DNA of 64,000 bases from Mesorhizobium sp. M1B.F.Ca.ET.045.04.1.1 (GCF_003952465.1 NZ_CP034448.1:4875001-4939000), one strand, 5' to 3'. Positions 8,009 to 21,445 are shown, numbered from the stretch's first letter. Made by a program: numbers and translations. Notes: a model not told the origin generated them from the letters alone.

Positions 8009-9510
8009 ATGGCAAAATCATCGAGACGTCCACCGGCGCGCTGGCGCTGACCTTCGACGACGTGCTGTTGCAGCCCGGCCATTCCGAGGTCATGCCCGGC
8101 CAGACCGACATCCGCACCCGCATCGCCGGCGACATCGATCTCAACGTGCCGATCCTGTCGGCCGCCATGGACACCGTCACCGAGGCGAGGCTCGCGATCG
8201 CCATGGCGCAGGCCGGCGGCATCGGCGTCATCCACCGCAATTTCTCGCCGGCCGAGCAGGCCGAGCAGGTCAGGCAGGTGAAGAAGTTCGAATCCGGCAT
8301 GGTGGTGAATCCCGTCACCATAGGCCCTGACGCGACGCTCGCCGACGCGCTGGCGCTGATGCGCGCGCATGGCATTTCCGGCATTCCGGTGGTGGAAAAC
8401 GGCGGCACCGGCGGCCACACGGTGGGCCGGCTGGTCGGCATCCTCACCAACCGCGACGTGCGTTTCGCTTCCGATCCGTCGCAGAAGGTTTACGAATTGA
8501 TGACCCGTGAGAACCTGATCACGGTCAAAGAAAATGTCGACCAGGACGAGGCCAAGCGCCTCCTGCACAAGCACCGCATCGAGAAGCTGGTCGTGGTCGA
8601 CCGGAAGGGCAATTGCGTCGGCCTGATCACCGTCAAGGACATCGAGAAGTCGCAGCTCAACCCTCATGCCACCAAGGACGCGCAGGGGCGCTTGCGCGCC
8701 GCCGCGGCCACCAGCGTCGGTGACGACGGCTTCGAGCGCGCCGAACGCCTGATCGACGCCGGCGTCGATCTTTTGGTCATCGACACCGCGCACGGCCATT
8801 CGCAGCGCGTTCTGGATGCCGTGACGCGGGCAAAGAAGCTTTCCAATTCCGTGCGCATCCTGGCCGGCAATGTCGCCACTGCAGAAGGCACGCGGGCGCT
8901 GATCGATGCCGGCGCCGACGCCGTCAAGGTCGGCATCGGCCCGGGCTCCATTTGCACCACGCGCATCGTGGCCGGCGTCGGCGTGCCGCAGCTCTCGGCG
9001 ATCATGTCGGCGGTGGAGACGGCCGACAAGGCGGGCGTGACGGTGATTGCCGATGGCGGCATCAAATATTCGGGCGACCTCGCCAAGGCGCTCGCCGCGG
9101 GCGCCAGTGCCGCCATGATCGGCTCGCTGCTTGCCGGAACCGACGAGAGCCCGGGCGAGGTCTATCTGCATCAGGGCCGTTCCTTCAAGGCCTATCGCGG
9201 CATGGGCTCGGTCGGCGCCATGGCGCGCGGCTCGGCCGATCGCTACTTCCAGGCCGAGGTGCGCGACACCCTGAAACTGGTCCCGGAGGGCATTGAAGGG
9301 CAGGTTCCCTATAAAGGACCTGTGGCTGGCGTGCTGCACCAGCTTGCAGGCGGCCTGAAAGCCGCTATGGGTTATGTCGGTGGGCGCGATCTTGCCGAGT
9401 TCCGCGAGCGCGCCACCTTTGTGCGCATATCGAACGCCGGACTTCGTGAAAGCCACGCCCATGACGTCACGATCACCCGCGAGAGCCCGAACTATCCGGG
9501 CGGACTTTGA
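8009..9510 (+). CDS. guaB: IMP dehydrogenase, with an apparent 1-bp deletion after the start codon
   Basis: It oxidises IMP to XMP with NAD+, the first committed step of GMP synthesis. The catalytic loop GPGSICTTR, two CBS domains inserted at about residues 95-215, and the flap RGMGSVGAMARGSADRY are all visible. The Shine-Dalgarno AAAAGGA and ATG at 8009 lie in a different frame from the rest: read as given, that ATG gives MAKSSRR and stops early. One more A in the run at 8014-8017 would give MAKIIETSTGALAL, the expected N-terminus. In the given frame the only upstream start is a GTG at 7915 with no Shine-Dalgarno. The length 1502 nt is one short of a 500-codon gene. Confidence 0.9.
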
Positions 9511-9541
9511 TCAGGCTGGCGAACAGCCGGACCGTCTAAGC

Positions 9542-10099
9542 TTGTGGCGTGGCTTGACCGTGGCGGTGCTGCGCCTGTCGCGTCACGCGGCGGCGCTCTC
9601 CATCGCGTCCGCGACGGTCTTCATTGCAATGACGGCGCTGGAGTTTTTCTATTTTCGCCGCCTGAGCAGCGGGCTCCCCTCGCTCGACATGCGCGTCACG
9701 GGCTTCACGCCCGATCAGGGCATGGCATGGCTGACAGCGCTCGGCCGGCGCGGCGGCGAGATCATCATCGTCTGGCACTATCTGACTTTTGATCTTTTGT
9801 TCCCGGCGCTGCTGTCGCTCACCTTGCTTAGCTTGATCCTGGCCTTTGGCCGTCGGCTGAGGAACTTCCGCGCCTTGCCGGCGCAGTTGCAGGCGCTGTC
9901 GGCGTTGGTGCTGGTCTTGCCTTACACACTCGCCGATTACGCGCAGAACTTCGCAATCGCGCGGCTGCTGTCCGATTTCCAGTTGGCCAATCCCGATTCA
10001 CTGTCCTTCGCCTCGTCGCTGACCGTGACCAAGTTCGCGCTTCTGGCCGTTCCCGTCGCGGTCGTCGCGGTATTCGCGCTGGCGGTACGACGGCGCTGA
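9542..10099 (+). CDS. Integral membrane protein of unknown function
   Basis: About four hydrophobic segments can be read: near residues 15-35, 80-105, 115-140 and 160-180. The loops contain FYFRRLSSGLPSLDMR and YTLADYAQNFAIARLL. I recognise no named family. The frame is open back into guaB (ATG at 9461), but TTG 9542 or GTG 9560 are more natural starts because the preceding residues are hydrophilic and overlap guaB; neither has a clear Shine-Dalgarno. It lies directly between guaB and the MAPEG gene and is probably co-transcribed with them. Confidence 0.6.
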   Translation: MWRGLTVAVLRLSRHAAALSIASATVFIAMTALEFFYFRRLSSGLPSLDMRVTGFTPDQGMAWLTALGRRGGEIIIVWHYLTFDLLFPALLSLTLLSLILAFGRRLRNFRALPAQLQALSALVLVLPYTLADYAQNFAIARLLSDFQLANPDSLSFASSLTVTKFALLAVPVAVVAVFALAVRRR

Positions 10100-10110
10100 G
10101 CGGGCAGGGG

Positions 10111-10530
10111 ATGAATCAGACCGCCATCTTCTGGCCCATGCTGGCGCATGTGCTTCTGGTCTACGTCGTCTATCTGGTGATGTTTAAACGTCGCTACTTC
10201 GCCGTGAAGTCCGGCGAGGCCAAGATCAGCCAGTACAAGGTCCGCTCGACCGAGCCGGCGTCGAGCGTCACCGTCGCCAACAATCTGATCAACCAGTTCG
10301 AGCTGCCGGTTCTCTTTCATGTGCTGTGCCTGGCGCTCTTCGTCACCAATGGCGTCAACTACCTGACGCTCGCGCTGATGTGGCTCTTCGTCGTCACGCG
10401 CTATGTCCACGCCTGGGTGCATCTCAGCAGAAACTACCTGCTGTACCGCAGCCGCGCCTTCTTCGTCGGCGCGGGCGTACTTCTTATCGCCTGGATCTGG
10501 TTCGCACTGCACCTGCTTGGCGCGGTGTGA
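10111..10530 (+). CDS. MAPEG family membrane protein
   Basis: The 139-residue protein has four predicted helices and the MAPEG pattern: FWPMLAHVLLVYVVYLVMFKRR, then VANNLINQFELPVLFHVLC, VTRYVHAWVHL and a final hydrophobic helix. The family includes microsomal glutathione transferases and leukotriene synthases; bacterial members are trimeric membrane enzymes of mostly unknown substrate. It begins 11 bp after the preceding membrane protein stop, so the two are likely co-expressed. Confidence 0.8.
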   Translation: MNQTAIFWPMLAHVLLVYVVYLVMFKRRYFAVKSGEAKISQYKVRSTEPASSVTVANNLINQFELPVLFHVLCLALFVTNGVNYLTLALMWLFVVTRYVHAWVHLSRNYLLYRSRAFFVGAGVLLIAWIWFALHLLGAV

Positions 10531-10538
10531 GGCCCTTT

Positions 10539-10561
10539 CCTTCTCCCCTTGTGGGAGAAGG
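10539..10561. terminator. Short hairpin between convergent genes
   Basis: CCTTCTCCC and GGGAGAAGG form a perfect 9-bp stem with a 5-nt loop in the 38-bp gap between the MAPEG and rnd stop codons. No T-run follows, so it may be a truncated copy of the CTCCCC...GGGGAG intergenic repeat seen elsewhere in the window, acting as a bidirectional transcript end. Confidence 0.45.
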
Positions 10562-10568
10562 AGGGGTG

Positions 10569-11720
10569 CTAAAGATCGAACACCGCGATCCTGCGCTTGT
10601 CGAACTTGATGCCGATCTCGCCACGTACCAGTCTCAGCGCCTGGTCGCCGAACACGGCACGCCGCCAGCCCTGCAGCGCTGGAACGTCGGCGGCGTCGCC
10701 CTCGGCGGCGATGCGGTCGATGTCGTCGCTGGAGGCGAGCACCTTGGAGGCGACGCCTTCCTTTTCGGCGACGATCCGGAGCAGCACCTTGAGCAGTTCC
10801 GCCGCCGCGCTCGAGCCCTCCGGCGGCTGGAATGTCTTCGGCAGTTTCGGCATCGCTTCCTTCGGCATGGCAAGCGCCGTATTGACCGCGCCGAGCAGTG
10901 CTGTCGCGGTCGCGGATCGTTCCCAGCCCTTCGGCGTCGTGCGCAGCCGGCCGAGGGCTGTCGCATCGCGCGGCGCCTGTTGCGCGATCTCGTAGATCGC
11001 GTCGTCCTTAAGCACGCGGCCGCGCGGCACGTCGCGTTCGCGCGCCTCGCGCTCGCGCCAGGCGGCCACCGCCTGCACGATCGCCAGCTCCTGCGGCTTG
11101 CGCAGCCGCATCTTCAGCCGCTTCCAGGCGTCCTCCGGATGCGGATCGTAGGTGCCGCGCGAGGTGAGAACATCCATCTCCTCGTTCAGCCAATGGGCGC
11201 GGTCCTCCCGCTTCAGCTCGGCGCTGAGATGTTGGTAGACCTTGATCAGATGGGTGACGTCGGCGAGCGCGTATTCGAGCTGCTTGTCGGAGAGCGGCCG
11301 GTGCCGCCAGTCGGTGAAACGCGAGGATTTGTCGAGCCGGGCGCCGGTGATGCGCTGCACCAGCTGGTCGTAAGAGACGCTGTCGCCGAAGCCGCAGACC
11401 ATGGCCGCCACCTGCGTGTCGAATACAGGATGCGGCACCAGGTCGCCCAGATGGACGATGATTTCGATGTCCTGGCGAGCGGCGTGAAAAACCTTGACCA
11501 CCGCTTCATTGGCCATCAGCCGGAAAAACGGTTTGAGATCGATGTCAGGCGACAGCGGATCGATCAGCGCCGTCACCCCGGGCGCGGCCATCTGGATCAG
11601 GCAGAGGATCGGCCAGAAGGTCGTTTCGCGGATGAATTCGGTGTCGACGGTGACAAATTCCGACTTTTCGAACGCCGCGATGGCGCTCTCGAGTTCTTTC
11701 TGGGTGGTGATGACGTGCAT
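10569..11720 (-). CDS. rnd: Ribonuclease D
   Basis: This 3'-5' exoribonuclease trims the 3' ends of tRNA precursors. The DEDDy catalytic residues are present: D26 and E28 in TVDTEFIRETTF, D84 in HAARQDIEI, and Y150/D154 in YALADVTHL. Two HRDC-type regions follow (about 205-285 and 300-375). The ATG at 11720 is preferred because MHVITTQKELE matches the family start; the frame is open to 11783 but adds only a hydrophilic stretch. At 383 aa the length is normal. Confidence 0.92.
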   Translation of the reverse strand: MHVITTQKELESAIAAFEKSEFVTVDTEFIRETTFWPILCLIQMAAPGVTALIDPLSPDIDLKPFFRLMANEAVVKVFHAARQDIEIIVHLGDLVPHPVFDTQVAAMVCGFGDSVSYDQLVQRITGARLDKSSRFTDWRHRPLSDKQLEYALADVTHLIKVYQHLSAELKREDRAHWLNEEMDVLTSRGTYDPHPEDAWKRLKMRLRKPQELAIVQAVAAWREREARERDVPRGRVLKDDAIYEIAQQAPRDATALGRLRTTPKGWERSATATALLGAVNTALAMPKEAMPKLPKTFQPPEGSSAAAELLKVLLRIVAEKEGVASKVLASSDDIDRIAAEGDAADVPALQGWRRAVFGDQALRLVRGEIGIKFDKRRIAVFDL

Positions 11721-11798
11721 CAAATCGCTTTTGACATCATTTTTTAGGCCTCTTTCAATTTCAGTCGCGCGCGCTTTCGTCAAGCCGGCGCCACGTCA

Positions 11799-13040
11799 TC
11801 ATTCGTCGGCCGTGTCCGAATCGCCGCTTCTCCGCGCGAGCCGCGCGAATAGTGTCGAGGTGCGCAAAAGTGCCGTGAAGCGGCTGCGTTTGCCTGCCGG
11901 AACACCCGATCGCACCTGCATCCGGTAGAGGATCACGACAATGAGAATGGCGTAGACGGTGGCGCTGAATACAAACAGGGCGCCCGGTCCGAAATACTGC
12001 ATCACCGCCGATGCCGCGAACGGGCCGCCAATGGCGCCGAAGGAATAGAACAGCATCAGCGCCGCGTTGATCAGCACGAACTCGCCCTTGTCGGCACGGT
12101 CATTGGAGTGTGCAGCCGACAGCGAGTAGAGCGGCATGGCGAAGCAGCCGAAGATGAAGACGATGACGAAGTTGAGGAACGGATCGCCGTGCGCCACGAA
12201 AGCAAGCGTCAGCGCTGCGACCATGGCGCAACAGGTTGTGGTCAGCAGCACCGAGCGCCGGTCCCAGCGGTCGGAAAGGTAGCCCAGCGGATACTGGATC
12301 AGCGCCCCGCCGAAGATGCCGACGCTGACGAAGGTAACGACATCGGCCACCGACATGCCGATCTCCTCGGCATAGACCGGCGACAGCGTGCGGAAGGCGC
12401 TATTGGTGACGCCGACGGCTATGCAGCCGATCGAGCCAAGCGGCGAGATCCGCCAGACACGCGGCAGGTCGAGCTTGACCTCTTCGGGCGGCGCCGGGTT
12501 GGAGCGGTCGCCGAGCGAGACCGGCACAAGCGAGAAGGTGATCATCATCGACATGACGGCGAAAATAGCGAAGCCGCCTGCGCCAAAGACCGGGATCAGG
12601 AATTGCGCGCCAGTGACCGAGCCGATGTCGACCATGCGGTAGATTGCGAGCACCCGGGCCCGGTCCTTGTTGGTGACGCCGGAGTTCAGCCAGGCTTCCA
12701 TCACGGTGAACAGGCCGGCGAAGCAGAAGCCGCCGGCAAAGCGTATCGCACACCACATCACCGGATCGATGACCAGCACCAGAAGCAGCGTGCCGACCGA
12801 GGCAATGGCGGCAAGCGCCGAAAAGGTCCTGACATGGCCGACGGCCTTGAGGATGCGGGTGATCGCCAGGCAGCCGAGCAGGAAGCCGGCAAAGTAGAAC
12901 GTGCCCATCAGGCCGATCACCGTGGCGGAAAAGCCCTCCTGCGCGCCACGCAGCGCGATCAGCGTGCTTTGCAGCCCATTACCGCCAAGCAGGATGCCTG
13001 CGGCAATGAGGAGCGGGATCAGCGGACGAATGGAAGACAT
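11799..13040 (-). CDS. MFS transporter, YcaD-like
   Basis: The 413-residue protein has 12 hydrophobic segments. Its N-terminus LLIAAGILLGGNGLQSTLIALR and the pattern GLMGTFYFAGFLLGCL resemble the YcaD/CynX-like MFS subfamily. The second half contains QYPLGYLSDRWDRRSVLL, the duplicated motif A. A hydrophilic C-terminal tail (about residues 375-413) is cytoplasmic. The substrate is unknown. It ends 78 bp from the rnd start and is on the same strand. Confidence 0.8.
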   Translation of the reverse strand: MSSIRPLIPLLIAAGILLGGNGLQSTLIALRGAQEGFSATVIGLMGTFYFAGFLLGCLAITRILKAVGHVRTFSALAAIASVGTLLLVLVIDPVMWCAIRFAGGFCFAGLFTVMEAWLNSGVTNKDRARVLAIYRMVDIGSVTGAQFLIPVFGAGGFAIFAVMSMMITFSLVPVSLGDRSNPAPPEEVKLDLPRVWRISPLGSIGCIAVGVTNSAFRTLSPVYAEEIGMSVADVVTFVSVGIFGGALIQYPLGYLSDRWDRRSVLLTTTCCAMVAALTLAFVAHGDPFLNFVIVFIFGCFAMPLYSLSAAHSNDRADKGEFVLINAALMLFYSFGAIGGPFAASAVMQYFGPGALFVFSATVYAILIVVILYRMQVRSGVPAGKRSRFTALLRTSTLFARLARRSGDSDTADE

Positions 13041-13179
13041 TCAGGGAAGGCAATCACGTTTCAGTGATCCTTCTTGGACCATCGAACCCGCCAATGCCAG
13101 TGGCAAATGCTTACATGAAGACGGGCCACGTTCCTGCATCCGGCCGAGGGACATGGGGCTATCAATCGGGCAGGAGCCC

Positions 13180-14445
13180 CTAAGCTTTGCCGGCTCGTAT
13201 TTCCATCTCCTGCACGACCGTAGACGGCGCCTCGCCTGGAATCGCGTTGATGGCCTCTGCGGCCGGCCGCCGGCCAAGTGAGCCCGCGGTCAGCAGGCTG
13301 AGCGCGACGAACGGGATGCCGATCCCGTAGGCCGAGCGGATGCCCCAATGGTCCGACACGAAGCCAAGCAGCGGCGGACCGAGCAGGAAGGCGATGAAGG
13401 AGATCTGCGAAAGCGCCGCGACATTGATCGCCGCGGGCCGGTCCGTCCGTTGCGCTGCGGCGGAGATCGCCAGCGGGAAAAGGGCGCTGCTGCCGATGCC
13501 CAACAGGGCAAAACCCAGCATCGAGACGAACGGCAGGGGCGAGAAGAAGACGATGAGCACACCCGCCGCCATCGCTGCCAGCAGCACGCGCGCCACCCCG
13601 CTTGGCGAGTGGCGGTCGACGAAGGAGTCGGCGAAGAAGCGCGTGGTTGCCTGCGAGAAGGCAAACAGCGCCACCGTGAAGCCGGCGACGAAGGGGCCGG
13701 ACTCGAACACGGTGCGCATATAGATCGCCGACCAGTCGATGCTGGCGCCTTCCAAGAGCATCGCCGAAAGCGTCACCGCCACGAGGACGAGGATCGGCAG
13801 CGTCGGCCGCGCGAACATCGGCGCCTTTTGGTCGGTCCCGGCGTGGCGGGCCGGCGCCGGGTCGAAGCCGCCGAGGAACAACGCCATCGAAACCGCCACC
13901 ATCGGCACCACCAGCGCCAGATGGAGTTGCGGCGAAAGACCCAAATGCGCCATCGCGCCGCCGAACAGCCCGGCACCGAAGAAGCCCGCGCTCCAGAAGG
14001 AATGCGCCCGGTTCATGATGCGGCGCTTGAGCAGGAACTCCGTCCTGTCGGCCTCGACATTCAGGATGATCTCGACGCTGCCGATCATCAGGCCGACCGG
14101 CAGCAGCATCAGGAACAGCGCGACCGGTCCCGGCGCGTGCACGGCGACGGAATAGACGAGCGCGATCAGCGGCACCAGCCAAAGCAGCGCCCGGCGAAAG
14201 CCGACACGCTCCAGGACAGGGGTCGCCAGCGTCAGCGCGGTCAAGGTGCCGATCGGCGTACCGATCAGGCTGAGCCCCAGCGTGCCGTCCTCGATTTCCA
14301 TGGCGCGCTTGATATCCGGCAGGCGCGGGAAAATGTTGCCCATGGCGAAAGAGTAGATCGCGAAACCGGCATAGACGCGGTGCTGAGGGCGAGTTTCAAG
14401 CCAAGGGTCATTACGGCACTTCCGATGGGAGGGGTGGGACGGCAT
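13180..14445 (-). CDS. MFS transporter, YbjJ-like
   Basis: Twelve hydrophobic segments can be read. The N-terminal YAGFAIYSFAMGNIFPRLPDIKRA and RRIMNRAHSFWSAGFFGAGLFG fit the YbjJ-like MFS group. It is divergent from a DeoR regulator that may control it. The start is uncertain. The in-frame ATG at 14445 has only a weak GGA upstream, while ATG 14409-14411 has GGAAG at ideal spacing but lies one base out of frame. One missing base near 14395-14400 would join that start (MTLGL) to the body of the protein. Confidence 0.78.
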   Translation of the reverse strand: MPSHPSHRKCRNDPWLETRPQHRVYAGFAIYSFAMGNIFPRLPDIKRAMEIEDGTLGLSLIGTPIGTLTALTLATPVLERVGFRRALLWLVPLIALVYSVAVHAPGPVALFLMLLPVGLMIGSVEIILNVEADRTEFLLKRRIMNRAHSFWSAGFFGAGLFGGAMAHLGLSPQLHLALVVPMVAVSMALFLGGFDPAPARHAGTDQKAPMFARPTLPILVLVAVTLSAMLLEGASIDWSAIYMRTVFESGPFVAGFTVALFAFSQATTRFFADSFVDRHSPSGVARVLLAAMAAGVLIVFFSPLPFVSMLGFALLGIGSSALFPLAISAAAQRTDRPAAINVAALSQISFIAFLLGPPLLGFVSDHWGIRSAYGIGIPFVALSLLTAGSLGRRPAAEAINAIPGEAPSTVVQEMEIRAGKA

Positions 14446-14467
14446 CGCCAGTCCATCACGCTATTTC

Positions 14468-14492
14468 TTGCATAAACATGCAGAACATGCAA
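14468..14492. promoter_or_regulatory. Putative DeoR operator
   Basis: TTGCAT-N13-ATGCAA is a perfect 6-bp inverted repeat, and it encloses a tandem ACATGCAGA/ACATGCAAG direct repeat. It lies between the divergent MFS and DeoR-family genes, 28 bp before the regulator ATG. The position suggests shared control of both genes by the DeoR protein. Confidence 0.4.
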
Positions 14493-14520
14493 GAATGTGC
14501 ACAAAGAAATAGGATCGTGC

Positions 14521-15279
14521 ATGCTCACCGAGGAACGACACCAATTCATTCGCGACCGGTTGGCGGCGGAGGGAAGGGTGCTGGCCGGCGAGCTCGCCAG
14601 CCGCTTTGGGGTCTCGGAAGATACGGTTCGCCGCGATCTGCGCGAGCTGGCGAAAGCCGGGCAGTTGCGCCGTGTCTATGGCGGCGCGGTCGCGTCGGCG
14701 CCTTTTGCGGCGGCAACGATCAGCCAGCGCGGCAGCCATGCGGTCGAGGAAAAGCTGCGCCTGGCGAAAGTGGCGGTCGGCGTGCTCACCTCGGGGCAGA
14801 CCCTGTTCATCGACGGCGGCACCACCAATGAGGCGATCGCCAGGGCAATCCCGCGCGATATCGAGCTGACGGTGGCCACCAACTCGCTCGGCGTCGCATC
14901 GGCTCTCGCCGATCTGCCCCTGGTCGAGCTGATCATGCTCGGCGGCCGGTATGTCCGCGACCTCGGCACCTGCGTCGGCGGCGACACGCTGGCCGCCGTG
15001 GCGCAGCTCGGCGCCGATCTGTTCTTCCTCGGCTCCTGCGGCCTCGATGCCTCGCGCGGCGTCACGGCTTTCGATTCGGCCGAAGCCGAGGTGAAGCGGG
15101 CCATGGCGAGGAACAGCGCCGGCATCGTCATCGCCGCCACCAACGACAAGCTTGCCACCGCGGCTCCCTTCCGTGTCGCAGCGCCCGACGCGATCAGGCA
15201 TCTGGTGGTCGAAAGGTCCGCGCCCGCCGCCGTGCTTGCCGATTTCCAGCGACAGGGCGCTGAAGTCCACTTCTGTTGA
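14521..15279 (+). CDS. DeoR/GlpR family transcriptional regulator
   Basis: The N-terminal winged helix is clear: MLTEERHQFIRDRLAAEGRV, then ELASRFGVSEDTVRRDLREL and the wing GQLRRVYGGAV. The C-terminal DeoRC sensor domain has the phosphosugar-binding pattern TLFIDGGTTNEAIARAIP and VATNSLGVASAL. The start at 14521 has AGGA just upstream and matches the family N-terminus. These regulators usually bind phosphorylated sugars; no sugar enzyme is adjacent, and the divergent MFS gene is the best target candidate. Confidence 0.88.
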   Translation: MLTEERHQFIRDRLAAEGRVLAGELASRFGVSEDTVRRDLRELAKAGQLRRVYGGAVASAPFAAATISQRGSHAVEEKLRLAKVAVGVLTSGQTLFIDGGTTNEAIARAIPRDIELTVATNSLGVASALADLPLVELIMLGGRYVRDLGTCVGGDTLAAVAQLGADLFFLGSCGLDASRGVTAFDSAEAEVKRAMARNSAGIVIAATNDKLATAAPFRVAAPDAIRHLVVERSAPAAVLADFQRQGAEVHFC

Positions 15280-15418
15280 AGGGCCGAAGCCGCGCGCGCC
15301 TGTGTGACTGCTTGCCCTGTGTGACCGGTTACCTTGACAAAGCCGGCCTCTCATGCGCTTTTCGCGCCAATTTTCAGGGCCGGGCTTTCGCCCGCAATTC
15401 CGGACTTCACCAATGACA

Positions 15419-17209
<1,791 letters not shown>

Positions 17210-17258
17210 GAACAGCGCCGAAGCGGTTGCTTCTGCTAAATGAATCGGTCTTGAACAA

Positions 17259-17288
17259 AAGAAGCCCGGCATCGCTGTCGGGCTTCTT
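17259..17288. terminator. Bidirectional terminator after aspS
   Basis: AAGAAGCCCG pairs perfectly with CGGGCTTCTT around a 10-nt loop, with A- and T-rich flanks on either side. It sits between two convergent genes, so it can end transcription from both strands. Confidence 0.8.
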
Positions 17289-17308
17289 TGCCTGAGCGTT
17301 GCGCTCGA

Positions 17309-18502
17309 TCAGTCCTCGTTCGCCTTGACCTTGACACCCAGCGTCTTGGGCAGGTCGAGCGGGTTCGACATGGCGCCGGCCATGATCAGGGCGAACGGCA
17401 CCGATGACGGTGGCTCGGCCGAGATTTCGAGGCTCTTCGGGTCGTCGAGGAACTTGTTGACCGCCGCCGAGACTTCGGCCGTCAGTTCGGGGTTGTTAAG
17501 CTGCGCCATGCCGAACGGCACGATCGCCTTGGCCTGGTTGGCGACATCCTTGCCGGACATGCCCTGCTGCTTGCCGACATAGTCGAGCACCTTGCCGGTC
17601 AGCGAATCGTCGTCGAAGCGAACCGAGGCGCCGTTGAAGGACAGCTGCTGCAAGAGGCCGAGCATGGCCATGCCTTGCGCTGAATTGTCGGCGCCCTCCG
17701 GCTGCGAGGCGAGCTGCTTCTGCATGGCCTGCATCGACTTGATGAAGTCGACCGTATAGCCGCCGAGGTTGAAGGTCATGCCGAGCGTGCCGGCTTTGTC
17801 GACCGATATGTCGTATTTCGACAGCTCCATCTTGCCGTCGCTAGGCTGCCAGGTGCCCGCCATCGAGACGGTGCCGGAGATGTTCTGGTAGCCGAGCGCC
17901 TCGATCGCTTCCTTCGACTTCGGGTCGTCGACCAGCGTCAGATCGGCATTGAACTTTTCGGTATTGGCGGTGAAATCCATCGCCTTGCCGTCGGCCGGCG
18001 GGGTGATCTGGACGGCGAGCCCGTCCATCGAGAAGGCGGTCTTGTCGCCGACCTTGACCGTCATGTTGGAGAGCTCGGCCGACTTGTACATCATCAGTGA
18101 GCCGAGCGGATCGGTGCTGCCTTCGGCCGGCACCTTCATGTCGTGGATGACGAAGGGGCTGAGATTGAGCGTCACGCCGTCCTTGGAGTGCTCCAGGGCG
18201 GAGGTCGAGACGGTCGCGATCTCGAAGCCGCCATTGGCCTCGGTGACGCCCTCCAGCTTCACGTCGCCGATCGGCAGCGCTTCCTTCTCGGCAGCCGGCT
18301 TGATGGACACGCCCTGCAAGACGACGTTCGAATCGTCACCCGAGGCCCCGGTCCAGGAAATGTCGACGCCCTGGGCGGCAAGCGTTGCCTTGACGCGCTC
18401 GGCCACGGCCGGATCGGCGGCAAACGCGGCGTTGAGCGGCAGGGTCAGCAGAAAGGTTGAAAAAGCCAGTTTCTTGAGCATTAATGAGCGTTGAATTGTC
18501 AT
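17309..18502 (-). CDS. Secreted protein of unknown function
   Basis: The 397-residue product has a signal peptide (MLKKLAFSTFLLTLPLNAAFA followed by ADPAVAERVKATL), so it is exported to the periplasm. The mature part is acidic and beta-rich, with repeated motifs of the type VKLEGVTEANGGFEIATVS and LSNMTVKVGDKTAFSMDGLAV, resembling a DUF945/AsmA-like lipid-associated fold only faintly. It has no Cys in the mature region. The ATG at 18502 has AGGGAA upstream. Function is unassigned. It is convergent with aspS through the shared terminator. Confidence 0.7.
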   Translation of the reverse strand: MTIQRSLMLKKLAFSTFLLTLPLNAAFAADPAVAERVKATLAAQGVDISWTGASGDDSNVVLQGVSIKPAAEKEALPIGDVKLEGVTEANGGFEIATVSTSALEHSKDGVTLNLSPFVIHDMKVPAEGSTDPLGSLMMYKSAELSNMTVKVGDKTAFSMDGLAVQITPPADGKAMDFTANTEKFNADLTLVDDPKSKEAIEALGYQNISGTVSMAGTWQPSDGKMELSKYDISVDKAGTLGMTFNLGGYTVDFIKSMQAMQKQLASQPEGADNSAQGMAMLGLLQQLSFNGASVRFDDDSLTGKVLDYVGKQQGMSGKDVANQAKAIVPFGMAQLNNPELTAEVSAAVNKFLDDPKSLEISAEPPSSVPFALIMAGAMSNPLDLPKTLGVKVKANED

Positions 18503-18933
18503 GGCGAGTTCCCTGTCCTGAAAAGTGTTTTGAATTCCTGCACCGTCACCATTCCGTGACGAACGGGACGGGAAAAAGGCGATCTCCGGCCCATTTGTCG
18601 AAAACGGCGACGAAAAGCAAATGCGGGCCGGCACGCTTTGCACGGTGCGGTGAATTTGTCATGAAGACCGCGGCTCTCCTGCGCCCGTTTGCATGCCCAG
18701 ATCGCATTGCATGCCCGGATAGAGGGCGCATGTAACAGATTGATGTTGGCCGGCATCCCCGCTTGCAGCCGATGCCTGTTGCAGATGGGCGGCAAACTGG
18801 AATGTTCGCCCTGCCGCTTCCGTGAAATCCTTCACATCACCGGGTGCGGCTTTGCGGACCACATTGCGCGACGAATCCGCCGACTTCCAACCCGGCGCTT
18901 GCCGCGAATCACCCGCTCGGCTAGTCCAAATCC
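18503..18933. other. Intergenic region between the divergent secreted-protein gene and parC
   Basis: This 431-bp gap should hold both promoters. I see no convincing gene. Short frames are present but lack ribosome-binding sites. Near 18690-18720 GCATGCCC occurs twice (GCATGCCCAGATCGCATT, then GCATGCCCGG), a small direct repeat that may be regulatory. No terminator or riboswitch was recognised. Confidence 0.4.
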
Positions 18934-21189
<2,256 letters not shown>

Positions 21190-21196
21190 CGCCAAA

Positions 21197-21354
21197 TCTC
21201 CCCCCCTCGAGGGTCCCTCGAGGGGAGGATGTCGCCGAAGGCGACAGAGGGGGTCGGTTCGTCCTGGCTCTACCCCCTTCGCCAGCGGAGAAAGTTGGCG
21301 CTCCATGCGCGGCGACCCCCTCTGGCCCGCCGGCCATCTCCCCCTCAAGGGGGT
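21197..21354. repeat. Intergenic palindromic repeat (CTCCCC/GGGGAG family)
   Basis: Left part: CTCCCCCCCTCGAGGG..CCCTCGAGGGGAGG, a strong inner palindrome, followed by GTCGCCGAAGGCGAC. Right part: GACCCCCTCTGGCCC and CATCTCCCCCTCAAGGGGG. The same words recur near 39.5 and 55.0 kb in this window, so this is a dispersed family. It fills most of the gap before the AI-2E transporter gene. Confidence 0.7.
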
Positions 21355-21445
21355 GAAACCATTCATTTGGACTATCGTCACGATTGCTGCACTATGATGG
21401 TGCATAAGCATCCATCGAATTGCCGGGCAGGGGAGAAACGCCGGG

